Notes: generated by a model not told the origin, from the sequence alone. Counted from the first letter of the stretch, positions 20,911 to 30,194 are shown. The stretch is 64,000 nucleotides of DNA from Segatella copri (GCF_015074785.1 NZ_CP042464.1:682001-746000), one strand, 5' to 3'. A program made the numbers and translations.

Positions 20911-21411
20911 ATGATAGATAATAAGAACGAGGAATTTCCGATAGTAGATGAAATGGGCAACATCCTGGGCGCTGTTACCCGCGGCCATGCCCATGACGGA
21001 AGCAAGATATTGCATCCGGTTGTTCATCTGCATGTATTCAACAGCCGGGGTGATCTGTATCTGCAGCATCGTCCAGCCTGGAAGGATATCCAGCCGGATA
21101 AATGGGATACAGCCTGCGGCGGTCATGTAGATTTAGGCGAAAGTGTGAGTCAGGCATTGCATCGCGAGGTAAGGGAAGAATTGGGAATCACCGATTTTGA
21201 ACCGGAATCTCTTGGACATTATGTCTTTGAGAGTCAGCGGGAAAAGGAACTGGTTTATGTACATCGCTGTGTATATGATGGCGAGGTGAATCCGAGCCAG
21301 GAAGAATTGGCCGGTGGTAGATTCTGGACCAAGGATGAAATCAGCGAAAACATCGGCAAGGGTGTTTTTACTCCGAACTTCGAAAACGAATACCAGAAGT
21401 ATTTCATGTAA
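20911..21411 (+). CDS. Nudix hydrolase
   Basis: 166 residues from the ATG at 20911. A start at 20821 is possible, but its first 30 codons fall in the repeat and read as nonsense. The Nudix box is perfect: GHVDLGESVSQALHREVREE followed by LGI (G-x5-E-x7-REVREELGI). The flanking sequence (VVHLHVFNSRGDLYLQHRP, then KWDTACGGH) resembles the YfcD/isopentenyl-diphosphate-isomerase-like group. It hydrolyses a nucleoside-diphosphate-type compound; the substrate cannot be told. It is convergent with the alkylation-repair-like gene across the terminator at 21431. Confidence 0.9.
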   Translation: MIDNKNEEFPIVDEMGNILGAVTRGHAHDGSKILHPVVHLHVFNSRGDLYLQHRPAWKDIQPDKWDTACGGHVDLGESVSQALHREVREELGITDFEPESLGHYVFESQREKELVYVHRCVYDGEVNPSQEELAGGRFWTKDEISENIGKGVFTPNFENEYQKYFM

Positions 21412-21430
21412 TGACGAAAATAGCCATAAA

Positions 21431-21515
21431 AATACGTCCCGACGTAGCATTTGCTGCATCGGGACGTATTTTTTTGTATGTCGGGACGCAGCAAATGCTA
21501 CGTCGGGACATATTT
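21431..21515. terminator. double-hairpin bidirectional terminator
   Basis: A 12-bp stem AATACGTCCCGA (21431-21442) with 21459-21470 continues after one mismatch into GTAGC/GCTGC and is followed by seven T, a strong plus-strand terminator for the Nudix gene. The segment 21436-21457 is also the exact reverse complement of 21488-21509, so the region can fold as one long 22-bp hairpin or two smaller ones. It separates convergent genes. Confidence 0.85.
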
Positions 21516-21558
21516 TCAGCAGGGTTGTGGCCTGTTTCTGACCGCGTCAGCAGAACCG

Positions 21559-22173
21559 TTAAATCTCGTAGATACCCTTGAGTGCGCCTCTTGCAATTTT
21601 CTCGAAATCTTCACCGAAGTCGCAGAAACGGAGAACCGCATTAGAGGCAGCATGTTTTATTCCCATGTTGTCACCCTGCAATGCTGCAGCAGCCTGATCC
21701 AGGAATTCGTTGATGCCACGCTCGTTAGGCTCTTTCCCATTGGCAAAAAGACGGGCAAGGAGCTGGAAACCGGCAATCTCATAGAGCGGCTTGTCACTTG
21801 CTATCCACTGGTAGGCGATGACAGGCGCATAATCTACGTGCTGCAAAAGGTTGAAGGCAAGCATCTCTGCCATCTCCTGACTCTGTACCTGTTCCATCCA
21901 TAAATCTGTGATTTCAGGAAGCATCTTATCGGCAGGCATGATGAGTGTAGCCAGAATCTTGCACTCCCGGATATCTTCCTTCCACAGTTCGATGGCGAGG
22001 TCATAGTCTTTACCATATTCCTCAGCCATCTTTTTCAGTTCATAGAATGGTACTCCCCAATTCAGTTTATATCCCAGTCCCTTATCGCGCATAGATTGCG
22101 ATCCCGGACCGTTCATCAGCAAGCGGAAGCTTCGCTTGATAGTCATCAGTTTCTGATGTGTTTCTTCGTTCAT
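21559..22173 (-). CDS. DNA alkylation repair-like HEAT protein
   Basis: 204 residues, all-helical. Its helices (RLLMNGPGSQSMRDKGLGYK, then AEEYGKDYDLAIELWKEDIRE, TDLWMEQVQSQEMAEMLAFN) match the AlkC/AlkD-like HEAT-repeat family that recognises alkylated bases in some members. The catalytic Asp/Trp pair of AlkD is not clearly assignable, so enzymatic activity is uncertain. It ends near the bidirectional terminator. It lies 27 bp downstream of ispE on the minus strand, so the two are probably cotranscribed. Confidence 0.75.
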   Translation of the reverse strand: MNEETHQKLMTIKRSFRLLMNGPGSQSMRDKGLGYKLNWGVPFYELKKMAEEYGKDYDLAIELWKEDIRECKILATLIMPADKMLPEITDLWMEQVQSQEMAEMLAFNLLQHVDYAPVIAYQWIASDKPLYEIAGFQLLARLFANGKEPNERGINEFLDQAAAALQGDNMGIKHAASNAVLRFCDFGEDFEKIARGALKGIYEI

Positions 22174-22200
22174 TATATTTAGAGTAAACTATTAACTAAA

Positions 22201-23061
22201 TTAAAGTTTCATTATTTTACAGAACATTCCTTCGAACTGTTCCTCGATATTTGCAGGTTTATGCTTGAAGATACCGAAGATGGCACTTCCGCTACCACTC
22301 ATCGCTGCATATAAGGCACCCAGGTTGTACAGCTTCTGTTTGATTTCTGCCAGTTCCGGGTGCATCTTGAAGATAGGTGCCTCAAAATCGTTGACAAGTT
22401 CCTCTTTCCAAGTCTCGATAGGCTGGCGTACAATGTCGCGGCAACATTTGGCTGGTGCCTGTGGGGTGATGGCTGCATAAGCCTCTTTGGTGCTGACGGC
22501 AATGTCATCGCGCTTCACCACAACCAGATGATAGCCCCTCAGATTATCGCCAGGACCACTTACCGGCATCAGTTCTTCTCCGATACCTTCTGCATAGCAA
22601 GCAGTATCGCCATCCTCGGGGTCAGCAGAAATGAAGTAGGCGCAGTCTGCGCCCAGCTTGGCAGCATATCTTTCCATCTCCGGATTACCGATGTTGAGAC
22701 GGAAACGCTCGTCAAGCAAACGGATCATGAAGGCTGCATCGGCAGAACCGCCACCCAAACCTGCCTGCGAAGGAATACGCTTTACCAGGTGAGCATGGAT
22801 GCGTGGAATCCTGAAGTCGGCAGCCAGGAGATTATAAGCCTTTACAACGAGATTGTTCTGTTCATCGCAATCCACTGCGTTACCTGTAATCTTCAGATCA
22901 CAAGGAACATCGCTAGGGAATTCATCGCCCATGAGCTTGATTTCAAGTGCATCGGTCAGCGGAATAGGGTAGAACACCGTTTCAAGATTGTGGTATCCAT
23001 CTTTCCGCTTGCTAACTATATTTAAACCAAGATTGATCTTGGCGCAAGGAAATGTAATCAT
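22201..23061 (-). CDS. ispE: 4-diphosphocytidyl-2-C-methyl-D-erythritol kinase
   Basis: 286 residues of the GHMP kinase family. It performs the fourth step of the MEP isoprenoid pathway. AKINLGL is at the N-terminus, the ATP-binding PSQAGLGGGSADAA is at about 96-109, and the C-terminal glycine-rich MSGSGSAIFG is present. The length is normal. A minus-strand -7 box TATCTTTG (23105-23112 in plus-strand coordinates) lies upstream. Confidence 0.96.
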   Translation of the reverse strand: MITFPCAKINLGLNIVSKRKDGYHNLETVFYPIPLTDALEIKLMGDEFPSDVPCDLKITGNAVDCDEQNNLVVKAYNLLAADFRIPRIHAHLVKRIPSQAGLGGGSADAAFMIRLLDERFRLNIGNPEMERYAAKLGADCAYFISADPEDGDTACYAEGIGEELMPVSGPGDNLRGYHLVVVKRDDIAVSTKEAYAAITPQAPAKCCRDIVRQPIETWKEELVNDFEAPIFKMHPELAEIKQKLYNLGALYAAMSGSGSAIFGIFKHKPANIEEQFEGMFCKIMKL

Positions 23062-23104
23062 AACTTTTCAGTTTAAAGGGTTCGTTACTATTTCTTTTTC
23101 TTTG

Positions 23105-23112
23105 CAAAGATA
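23105..23112 (-). promoter_or_regulatory. -7 box for ispE
   Basis: The minus strand reads TATCTTTG, 44 bp before the ispE start; no clear -33 element is seen. Confidence 0.5.
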
Positions 23113-23207
23113 CGGAAAAATATCTAACATGGTGCATCTTTTACTGGATTATTTTTATCAGTAGCATTAAAAATATTAAAATAAGCCCTGTTTTGCAATA
23201 TCTTTTG

Positions 23208-23215
23208 TATCTTTG
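23208..23215 (+). promoter_or_regulatory. -7 box for the Smr-domain gene
   Basis: TATCTTTG, 23 bp before the ATG at 23239. The upstream element at the expected distance is weak. Confidence 0.5.
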
Positions 23216-23238
23216 CAATTACAAATTATTAATAGATT

Positions 23239-24378
23239 ATGAAAAAAGGAGATAAAGTCAGATTCTTGAGCGAAGTGGGTGGCGGAAAGGTTGCCGGCTT
23301 CCAAGGTAAAAATATTGTGCTCGTTGAGGATGAGGATGGTTTTGAGATTCCGATGCCTATCAACGAGGTGGTTGTGGTGGAGCAGGATGAATACTCCATG
23401 GGCAAGATGATTTCGGCTAAGATGGATGCGCAGCAGAAGGCTGAGGAGCATGCCAATACCGAACTGCATCAGGACAGCCGGAGTATCAAGGCCATCTTGA
23501 ATGATCACGATGAAGTGGATATGGATGTAGAGGAATATGATGCTGCCGACCGTGAGATAACCTTTGTGAAACCGGTTGAGGAACGTACGGGTGGCAACAA
23601 ACTCAGTGCTTATCTCGCCTTTGTACCTATCAACATCAAGGACGTAACCAATACCCGTTTCGAGACCTATATGGTGAATGACAGCAACTACTATCTCCAC
23701 TATACCTATCTCGTGGCTGAGGGAAATGCATGGACTCTGAAAGCAGAGGGAGAAATAGAACCGAACACCAAACTCTTCATCGAGGAATTCGGTCGTGAGG
23801 CTCTGAACGAGATGGAGCATATCGCCATCCAGATGATAGCTTACAAGAAGGACAAGCCATTTCTCCTGAAGCCGGCAACAGATGTTCAGTTCCGTCTCGA
23901 TCCCGTGAAATTCTACAAACTTCATCTTTTCGAGGAGAACGCTTTCTTCGAGACTCCAGCCTATCTCTTAACGATTGTAGAGAACGATGAAATAGCCCGT
24001 CCGCTGGTTATCGATTCCAAGCGTCTGAAAGAGCAGATGTATAAGGATGAGAAGGTTGTCGCCAACACCAGCAAGAAGAAGAGCAAGAAGGATGATGGTA
24101 CCCTTGTGATAGATCTTCATGCGGATGAAGTGCTTGAAACAACTGCTGGAATGAATTCTGCCGATATTCTTCATTATCAGATGGATATCTTCAAGAAGAC
24201 CATGGAGGAATATAAGAAAAAGAAGGGACAGAAAATTATCTTTATTCATGGAAAGGGCGAAGGTGTGTTGCGCCAGACGCTCATTCATGAGTTGAACTAT
24301 CGCTATAAGAGTTGCACCTATCAGGATGCTTCTTTCCAGGAGTATGGCTATGGTGCTACACAGGTAACAATAAAGTAA
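23239..24378 (+). CDS. DUF2027 and Smr domain protein
   Basis: 379 residues. The N-terminus (KKGDKVRFLSEVGGGKVAGF, then IPMPINEVVVV) is an SH3-like segment as in MutS2-associated and DUF2027 proteins. A middle beta domain follows at about 120-270. The C-terminal Smr domain is at about 290-379 with the motif HGKGEGVLR, found in nucleases that nick DNA or RNA (MutS2, SmrB). A linker rich in Lys/Ser (NTSKKKSKKDD, about 280) joins them. Only 6 bp separate it from nadE, so it is cotranscribed. The substrate is unknown; ribosome rescue or recombination roles are known for other Smr proteins. Confidence 0.85.
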   Translation: MKKGDKVRFLSEVGGGKVAGFQGKNIVLVEDEDGFEIPMPINEVVVVEQDEYSMGKMISAKMDAQQKAEEHANTELHQDSRSIKAILNDHDEVDMDVEEYDAADREITFVKPVEERTGGNKLSAYLAFVPINIKDVTNTRFETYMVNDSNYYLHYTYLVAEGNAWTLKAEGEIEPNTKLFIEEFGREALNEMEHIAIQMIAYKKDKPFLLKPATDVQFRLDPVKFYKLHLFEENAFFETPAYLLTIVENDEIARPLVIDSKRLKEQMYKDEKVVANTSKKKSKKDDGTLVIDLHADEVLETTAGMNSADILHYQMDIFKKTMEEYKKKKGQKIIFIHGKGEGVLRQTLIHELNYRYKSCTYQDASFQEYGYGATQVTIK

Positions 24379-24384
24379 TTTATT

Positions 24385-26379
24385 ATGAAGTACGGATTTA
24401 TTAAGGTAGCTAGTGCCATCCCTGCCGTAAAGGTGGGTGATGTCATTTTCAATACCCAGCAGATAGAGGAACAGATAGCGCTGGCTGAGGGAAAGGGTGT
24501 AGAGATCATTACATTTCCGGAACTCTCTATTACGGGCTATTCCTGTCAGGATCTCTTCCGTCAGCAGATGCTTCTCGAATCATCTGAGCAGGCGGTGATG
24601 ATGTTGCTTGATTTCACCCGCAAACTCGATGTCATCTCTATCGTAGGTGCGCCGGTGATAGCGGGCGACTTGTTGCTCAATTGTGGTATCGTTATCCAGC
24701 ATGGACAGATTCTCGGTATTGTACCGAAGACATATCTTCCAAACTACAGCGAGTTTTATGAGAAACGCTGGTTTGCCTCGGCTCAGGACCTGAGAGATTG
24801 CGAAGTCCGTTATGCCGGACATAAGGTGAAACTGACGCCTGATGTTCAGATTTTTCAAACTTTCGATGGCGTACAGTTTGGTGTGGAAATCTGCGAAGAT
24901 GTATGGGCTCCGGCTCCTCCTAGCAACAAACTGGCGCTAGCAGGAGCAGACTTGATTTTCAATCTTTCTGCAAGCGACGAACTCATCGGAAAACATCATT
25001 ATCTGAAGAGTCTGCTCAGCCAGCAGAGTGCCCGTACCATGACCGGATATATCTACAGTTCCTGCGGTTTCGGTGAGAGTACGCAGGATGTGGTTTATGG
25101 TGGAAATGCCCTGATTTATGAGAATGGAGTTTTACTTTCACAGAGTGAACGTTTCTCTATTGAACCGCAGATGGTTATCTCACAGATAGATGTAGAGAAA
25201 CTCCGCTCTGAGCGTCGTACGAATTCTACTTATGTTAATGCCCAGCGCAACATTAAATATTCTGTTCTCGGCGGTCAGTTCAATATCCGTAATATCGAAG
25301 CAGAACCAACCGAGAATGAACGCGATTTTGTGTTGGAGCGTGAGGTGAATCCTCATCCGTTTATTCCTACCAGCAGCGATATGAATGCCTCCTGCGAGGA
25401 AATTTTCAATATCCAACTCATGGGACTAGCCAAGCGTATCGTTCATACCCATGCCAAGACCGTTGTAATCGGTATTAGCGGCGGTTTGGATTCTACGTTG
25501 GCCTTACTCGTTTGTGTAAAAGCTTTTGATAAACTCAAAATGAACCGAAAGGGTATCGTAGGTGTCACTATGCCGGGATTCGGAACCACAGACAGAACCT
25601 ACAATAATGCTATTTCGCTGATGCAGAGTCTTGGTATTACCATTAAGGAAATCAGCATCGCCAAGGCTGTAACCCAGCACTTTGAGGACATCGGTCAGGA
25701 TGCCAGTGTGCATGATGTGACTTACGAGAATTCCCAGGCTCGTGAACGTACCCAGATCCTGATGGATTTAGCCAATAAGATGGGTGGTATGGTTATCGGT
25801 ACCGGCGACCTTTCAGAGTTGGCATTAGGATGGGCTACCTATAATGGTGACCACATGAGCATGTATGGCGTGAATGCCAGCATTCCTAAAACCCTGATCC
25901 GACATCTCGTAAATCATGTAGCAGAGAGTGGGGTAGACGAACAGAGCCGCATCACTCTTCGTGATATCATCGATACGCCTATCAGTCCAGAGTTGATTCC
26001 GGCAGATGAGAATGGAAATATCAAGCAGAAGACGGAAGATTTGGTGGGACCATACGAACTGCATGATTTCTTCCTCTACTATTTCCTGCGTTTCGGTTTC
26101 CGTCCTTCCAAGATTTACATGTTGGCAAAGAAGGCATTTGTTGATTCCGAACTGGAGCGTGTAAAGATCAGTGATAATGATCCTGACAGCTATGATGAGG
26201 AAACCATTAAGAAGTGGCTGAAGACCTTCGTGCGCCGTTTCTTCAATCAGCAGTTCAAGCGCAGTTGTCTGCCAGATGGCCCGAAAGTAGGTAGCGTAAG
26301 CCTCAGCCCTCGTGGCGACTGGCGTATGCCTAGTGATGCAGCTTCAGCCATCTGGTTGCAAGAGGCTGAAAACCTCTGA
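24385..26379 (+). CDS. nadE: glutamine-dependent NAD+ synthetase
   Basis: 664 residues. It converts deamido-NAD+ to NAD+ using glutamine. The N-terminal nitrilase-like glutaminase has its triad at E46 (FPELSITGY), K115 (VPKTYLPNYSEFYEKRWF) and C170 (VEICEDVW). The C-terminal synthetase has the PP-loop SGGLDS at 365-370 and GTGDLSELALGW. A second NAD gene, nadC, lies 21 kb away in this window. It is followed by a terminator at 26458. Confidence 0.97.
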   Translation: MKYGFIKVASAIPAVKVGDVIFNTQQIEEQIALAEGKGVEIITFPELSITGYSCQDLFRQQMLLESSEQAVMMLLDFTRKLDVISIVGAPVIAGDLLLNCGIVIQHGQILGIVPKTYLPNYSEFYEKRWFASAQDLRDCEVRYAGHKVKLTPDVQIFQTFDGVQFGVEICEDVWAPAPPSNKLALAGADLIFNLSASDELIGKHHYLKSLLSQQSARTMTGYIYSSCGFGESTQDVVYGGNALIYENGVLLSQSERFSIEPQMVISQIDVEKLRSERRTNSTYVNAQRNIKYSVLGGQFNIRNIEAEPTENERDFVLEREVNPHPFIPTSSDMNASCEEIFNIQLMGLAKRIVHTHAKTVVIGISGGLDSTLALLVCVKAFDKLKMNRKGIVGVTMPGFGTTDRTYNNAISLMQSLGITIKEISIAKAVTQHFEDIGQDASVHDVTYENSQARERTQILMDLANKMGGMVIGTGDLSELALGWATYNGDHMSMYGVNASIPKTLIRHLVNHVAESGVDEQSRITLRDIIDTPISPELIPADENGNIKQKTEDLVGPYELHDFFLYYFLRFGFRPSKIYMLAKKAFVDSELERVKISDNDPDSYDEETIKKWLKTFVRRFFNQQFKRSCLPDGPKVGSVSLSPRGDWRMPSDAASAIWLQEAENL

Positions 26380-26457
26380 ATTTGATTTCGGACAAGCCAA
26401 AAATACAATATTCTTTACTATTTTCTGGCGCGCCCGTTATATTAATTATATACTCTT

Positions 26458-26508
26458 AAAGGGGCTGGATTTTGTAAATATTTGGTTTACAGAATCCAGC
26501 CTCTTTTT
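26458..26508 (+). terminator. terminator after nadE
   Basis: GGGGCTGGATTTTGTAAA pairs with TTTACAGAATCCAGCCTC (one G-T wobble or mismatch near the base), then TTTTT. Stems with the same GGCTGA/TTCAGCCTC style recur after amylases 2 and 3. Confidence 0.8.
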
Positions 26509-26519
26509 CTTAATATTTG

Positions 26520-26533
26520 TGAAATCGATTGCA
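26520..26533. promoter_or_regulatory. LacI-operator-like palindrome upstream of amylase 1
   Basis: TGAAATCGATTGCA matches the LacI/CcpA-family operator pattern TGNAANCGNTNNCA at every fixed position, with a central CG. It lies 108 bp before the amylase start and about 70 bp upstream of the predicted transcription start. Confidence 0.6.
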
Positions 26534-26565
26534 CAAAAATATCAGCAGAAAAGTGAAATATCTTG

Positions 26566-26595
26566 TTGGGCGGATAGAAATAGTTTGTAATTTTG
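26566..26595 (+). promoter_or_regulatory. promoter of amylase 1
   Basis: TTG (26566-26568), 19 bp, TAATTTTG (26588-26595). From 26587 the leader is identical for 55 bp to those of amylases 3 and 4. Confidence 0.7.
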
Positions 26596-26641
26596 CGGTG
26601 TAATTATTCAACTATTCAATTTTAAACTTAACAATTTCATT

Positions 26642-29600
26642 ATGAAAAAACTTGCCGCAAAATTATGGGCGGTTTTAATGCTCATGTTAGTCTCCATGCA
26701 GACGATGGCTACAGACACGTTTACTAGCAATCGTACTGACTTCCGAGACGAAAGTATCTATTTTATGATGACCACGCGTTTCTACGATGGTGACACAGGA
26801 AACAATGTGCTCTGCTGGGACAACCAGTCAGAGCAGATCAAAACAAAAGACCCTTGCTGGCGAGGCGACTTCCAGGGTGTCATCGACAAACTCGACTACA
26901 TCAAGGCGCTTGGTTTTACAGCCATCTGGATTACACCAGTAGTGCAGAACGCATCTGGTTATGATTACCACGGTTATCATGCCATGGATTTCCAGCATGT
27001 AGACTGCCGCTATCAGAGCAGCGATGGTAGCAAGGACGGTGACGCCATGTTCCAGGAACTCATTGACAAGGCTCACGAAAAGGGTATCAAGATCATCCTC
27101 GACATCGTGCTCAACCACACCGGTAACTTCGGTGAGCAGACACTCTGCAAGGAGTTTGACCGTAATACCGACTTGGAAACTCAGGCACTCATCAATGCTT
27201 GTATGATTCCTAACGAGGAGAAGTTGGGTTCCGACTACCTTACAAGTGTCCCTTATGAGCAGTATCAGCGTCGTCTTGGCTTGTTGAAGAACGTCCGTGG
27301 TAAGAACGAGGATGTTCACAACTACTGGCACCACTTTGGTGACTTCAACTGGGATTATCCTAACCGCTGGTGGGCTCAGATTGCAGGCGACTGCGTGGAT
27401 CTGAATACCGAGAATGACTACGTAGCAGATTATCTTGTGAAGTGCTATGGCAGCTTTATCAAGATGGGTGTCGATGGATTCCGTATCGATACATCTGGTC
27501 ACATCTCACGTCTTACCTTCTGCAAGCAGTTCATTCCTCAGTTTACAGCCCTCGGTAAGCAGTATGAGGACAAGCGATTGAACAAGGCACCTTTCTTTAT
27601 GTATGGTGAGGTTTGTGCCCGTTACAGTGATGTCACATACCGTGGTCAGGAGAACCTCTCTTGCTATTATTACACATGGCAGGCTCCAAAGGACTTGCTC
27701 GACAAATGGGATGGCAGCCAGTCTTACTGGGATACACAGGTACTCTTTGATAAAGCCAATGGCGGTACAGGTGTAGATGACCATCAGATGGCTCTCTGTG
27801 AGTCAGACAATGCCCCAACACCAACAAGCGACAATACCTTTATGGTGAATGGTAAGTGGCATGAGCCAGACTATTCTCAGGCAAGCGGTTTCCATGTGAT
27901 CGACTTCCCATTGCACTACAACTTCGGTAATGCTGCCGCCGCATACGGTTTGGCAAAGTCAGGTGACAAGAAATATAATGATGCTACTTATAATGTAGTA
28001 TATGTAGATAGCCACGACTACGGTCCTCAGCAAACCAACGACCAATTCCGTTTCTCTGGTGATGATGCTCAGTGGGCAGAGAATCTCTCTCTGATGTTTA
28101 CCTTCCGTGGTATTCCATGTCTCTATTATGGTTCTGAGGTAGGTTTCCGTCGCGGTGCTCCGATTGACAGAGGTCCTCACGGTCCTCTTTCTGAAACTGG
28201 TCGTGCTTACTTCGGTGGTTACCTCACTGGTGATGTAGAAGCATCTGATTTCGGTGACTACAAGGCAACAGGTAATGTGGCTGCAACTTTGAATCATGAT
28301 GTAGCTCAGCACCTCATCCGTCTGAACAAGATTCGTCAGGCTGTTCCTGCTTTGCGTAAGGGTCAGTGGACCGACGAGGGTTGTACTCCTGCTGATGGCG
28401 GTATCGCCTTCAAGCGTGCTTACAAGAATGACAGCTATGCACTCGTAGCCATCAATGGTGGTGCAACATTCACAGATTGCCCTGATGGTACTTATACCGA
28501 CGTGGTAACAGGCAAAACATACACTGGTTCTACTATCACCGTTGACGCTCCTGCTACTCAGGGTCAGCTCCGTGTTCTCGTGAAGGACTGGAAGGGCGGT
28601 CAGATAGGTGAGGATGGTCCTTTCATCTATAATGAGGCTCCTAAGTCTAAGTCAGAGGCTGATCAGGCTTATGATGGTCATGAGGAAGATGGTACAACAT
28701 GGGTTGAGCCACAGACTAATGAGTTTGGTTTGAAGTTCTCTCAGAATGGTGGTACTTTCCGCACCAATACTGTTACTGTAGAGGTAAGCCTTAGCGGTAA
28801 GGCTACTGAAGGCTGGTTCCAGGTAGAAGGTCAGGACAAGGTTGAGTTGGCTCCTGGCGAGACCAAGACATTCACTATCGGTGAAGGTATGAACTTCAAG
28901 CAGACCAAGACTGTAACATGGTATGCTAAGAACGACAAGAGTGAGAAGAATGGTTCTGTATCCTTCACCAAGGTGGATCCTAACGCATCTATCACCGTAT
29001 ATGTAAAGGCAGACAATGCTCCAACTATCTATGCTTGGGTTCCTGGCACTCCAAAAAAGGAGTTGACAGGTGCATGGCACGGTAAGACCATGGATGGTCC
29101 TGAAGAGATTGGTGGTGTCAACTACTGGTACAAGACTTTCGATGGAGTAGAGAGCTTCAATGTGGTTCTGAATAATGGTAATGACAAGCAGTCAAGTGAC
29201 ATCACTGGTATCACAGGCGATATCTACTTGGAGTATGACGGTGGTTCAAATGTCAAGACGCTCGATGCTCCTGTCAACACAACAGCCAAGGTTACTTTGA
29301 GTCCTAACGGTGGTGACTTCCAGAAGACCATCTCTGTAACAGCAACCCTCAGCGACAATGCTAAGAGCGGCTGGTACAAGATTGGTAATGGTGAGCAGGT
29401 AGCTCTTACTCCTGGTAAGCCAGTTACCTTCACTCTCGGTGCTGACATGATGGAAGGCGAGAGCAAGACTGTAACTTGGAGCGCAACTAATGCAGAGGAT
29501 AAGGCTAAGACAGGTACTGCTACCTTCAACAAGAAGGCTGAGGTGGTTATTCCTACTCCAACAGGTATCTTCGCTTACTTCCTCGCTCCTTCAGACTGGA

Positions 29601-30022
29601 GTCAGGTAGATTGCTGGGCTTGGAATGATACAGATAACTTTACCGGTGGCAAAGATAAATGGCCAGGTGTAGCTTGTACAAAGACTGGTGAGAAGAAGAA
29701 TGGTAAGGATGTCTGGATGTGGAAGTATGATGGTGACTTGACAGGACTTCCTGCTAATATTATCTTCAATAACGGTGGTAATGGTCAGCAGACAGAAGAT
29801 TTGGTTTTCGTCAATGGTGCTGTATATGACCGCAACGGTAAGACCAATGAGTCTGTCTCAACAGGCATCAACCAGGTAGGTAGCAAAAAGGCTCCTGCTA
29901 AGTTGAAGATTTACTCTATCAATGGTGTGAAGGTAGCTGAGGTAGGCAGCATGGCAGATGCTGAGTACATCCTCGCTCCTGGTGTCTATATTTGCAGTGG
30001 CAAGAAGTACGTTATCAAGTAA
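26642..30022 (+). CDS. secreted GH13 alpha-amylase with starch-binding modules (amylase 1)
   Basis: 1126 residues; signal peptide 1-23. The GH13 barrel (about 30-560) has region I DIVLNHTGNFG (D154, N158, H159), region II GFRIDTSGH (nucleophile D283), region III FMYGEVCAR (acid/base E323) and region IV VDSHD (D459), where Ser replaces the usual Asn. A C-domain follows (to about 655). Two chitobiase-C-like beta modules (about 690-785 and 885-970) then alternate with two CBM26-like modules (about 785-880 with ITVYVKADNAPTIYAW, and 975-1070 with IFAYFLAPSDW). The last about 45 residues (LKIYSINGVKVAE...GVYICSGKKYVIK) resemble a type IX sorting tail. It is predicted to hydrolyse starch outside the cell. 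First of four tandem paralogues; no SusC/SusD genes adjoin. Confidence 0.92.
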   Translation: MKKLAAKLWAVLMLMLVSMQTMATDTFTSNRTDFRDESIYFMMTTRFYDGDTGNNVLCWDNQSEQIKTKDPCWRGDFQGVIDKLDYIKALGFTAIWITPVVQNASGYDYHGYHAMDFQHVDCRYQSSDGSKDGDAMFQELIDKAHEKGIKIILDIVLNHTGNFGEQTLCKEFDRNTDLETQALINACMIPNEEKLGSDYLTSVPYEQYQRRLGLLKNVRGKNEDVHNYWHHFGDFNWDYPNRWWAQIAGDCVDLNTENDYVADYLVKCYGSFIKMGVDGFRIDTSGHISRLTFCKQFIPQFTALGKQYEDKRLNKAPFFMYGEVCARYSDVTYRGQENLSCYYYTWQAPKDLLDKWDGSQSYWDTQVLFDKANGGTGVDDHQMALCESDNAPTPTSDNTFMVNGKWHEPDYSQASGFHVIDFPLHYNFGNAAAAYGLAKSGDKKYNDATYNVVYVDSHDYGPQQTNDQFRFSGDDAQWAENLSLMFTFRGIPCLYYGSEVGFRRGAPIDRGPHGPLSETGRAYFGGYLTGDVEASDFGDYKATGNVAATLNHDVAQHLIRLNKIRQAVPALRKGQWTDEGCTPADGGIAFKRAYKNDSYALVAINGGATFTDCPDGTYTDVVTGKTYTGSTITVDAPATQGQLRVLVKDWKGGQIGEDGPFIYNEAPKSKSEADQAYDGHEEDGTTWVEPQTNEFGLKFSQNGGTFRTNTVTVEVSLSGKATEGWFQVEGQDKVELAPGETKTFTIGEGMNFKQTKTVTWYAKNDKSEKNGSVSFTKVDPNASITVYVKADNAPTIYAWVPGTPKKELTGAWHGKTMDGPEEIGGVNYWYKTFDGVESFNVVLNNGNDKQSSDITGITGDIYLEYDGGSNVKTLDAPVNTTAKVTLSPNGGDFQKTISVTATLSDNAKSGWYKIGNGEQVALTPGKPVTFTLGADMMEGESKTVTWSATNAEDKAKTGTATFNKKAEVVIPTPTGIFAYFLAPSDWSQVDCWAWNDTDNFTGGKDKWPGVACTKTGEKKNGKDVWMWKYDGDLTGLPANIIFNNGGNGQQTEDLVFVNGAVYDRNGKTNESVSTGINQVGSKKAPAKLKIYSINGVKVAEVGSMADAEYILAPGVYICSGKKYVIK

Positions 30023-30043
30023 TAAATTTCTTTTCTCTTTTAG

Positions 30044-30081
30044 ATACGCAAGTTTTCAGATGAAAACTTGCGTATTTTTTT
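30044..30081 (+). terminator. terminator after amylase 1
   Basis: ATACGCAAGTTTTCA pairs with TGAAAACTTGCGTAT as a perfect 15-bp stem, followed by TTTTTT. Confidence 0.9.
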
Positions 30082-30118
30082 CGTATAATCGTTTGTGTTT
30101 GTTTATTTTACTTATTAA

Positions 30119-30132
30119 TGCAATCGGTTGCA
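30119..30132. promoter_or_regulatory. LacI-operator-like palindrome upstream of amylase 2
   Basis: TGCAATCGGTTGCA fits TGNAANCGNTNNCA fully and is a near-perfect palindrome. It lies 112 bp before the amylase 2 start, the same spacing as in the other three copies, although the surrounding leader is otherwise different. Confidence 0.65.
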
Positions 30133-30186
30133 CGAAAAAATGAGCAGAAGTTGCTTTATTTATTTGTTATCATCATTTATTATGAT

Positions 30187-30194
30187 TAAATTTG
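30187..30194 (+). promoter_or_regulatory. -7 box of amylase 2
   Basis: TAAATTTG, 50 bp before the ATG. The leader differs from those of amylases 1, 3 and 4. Confidence 0.5.
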
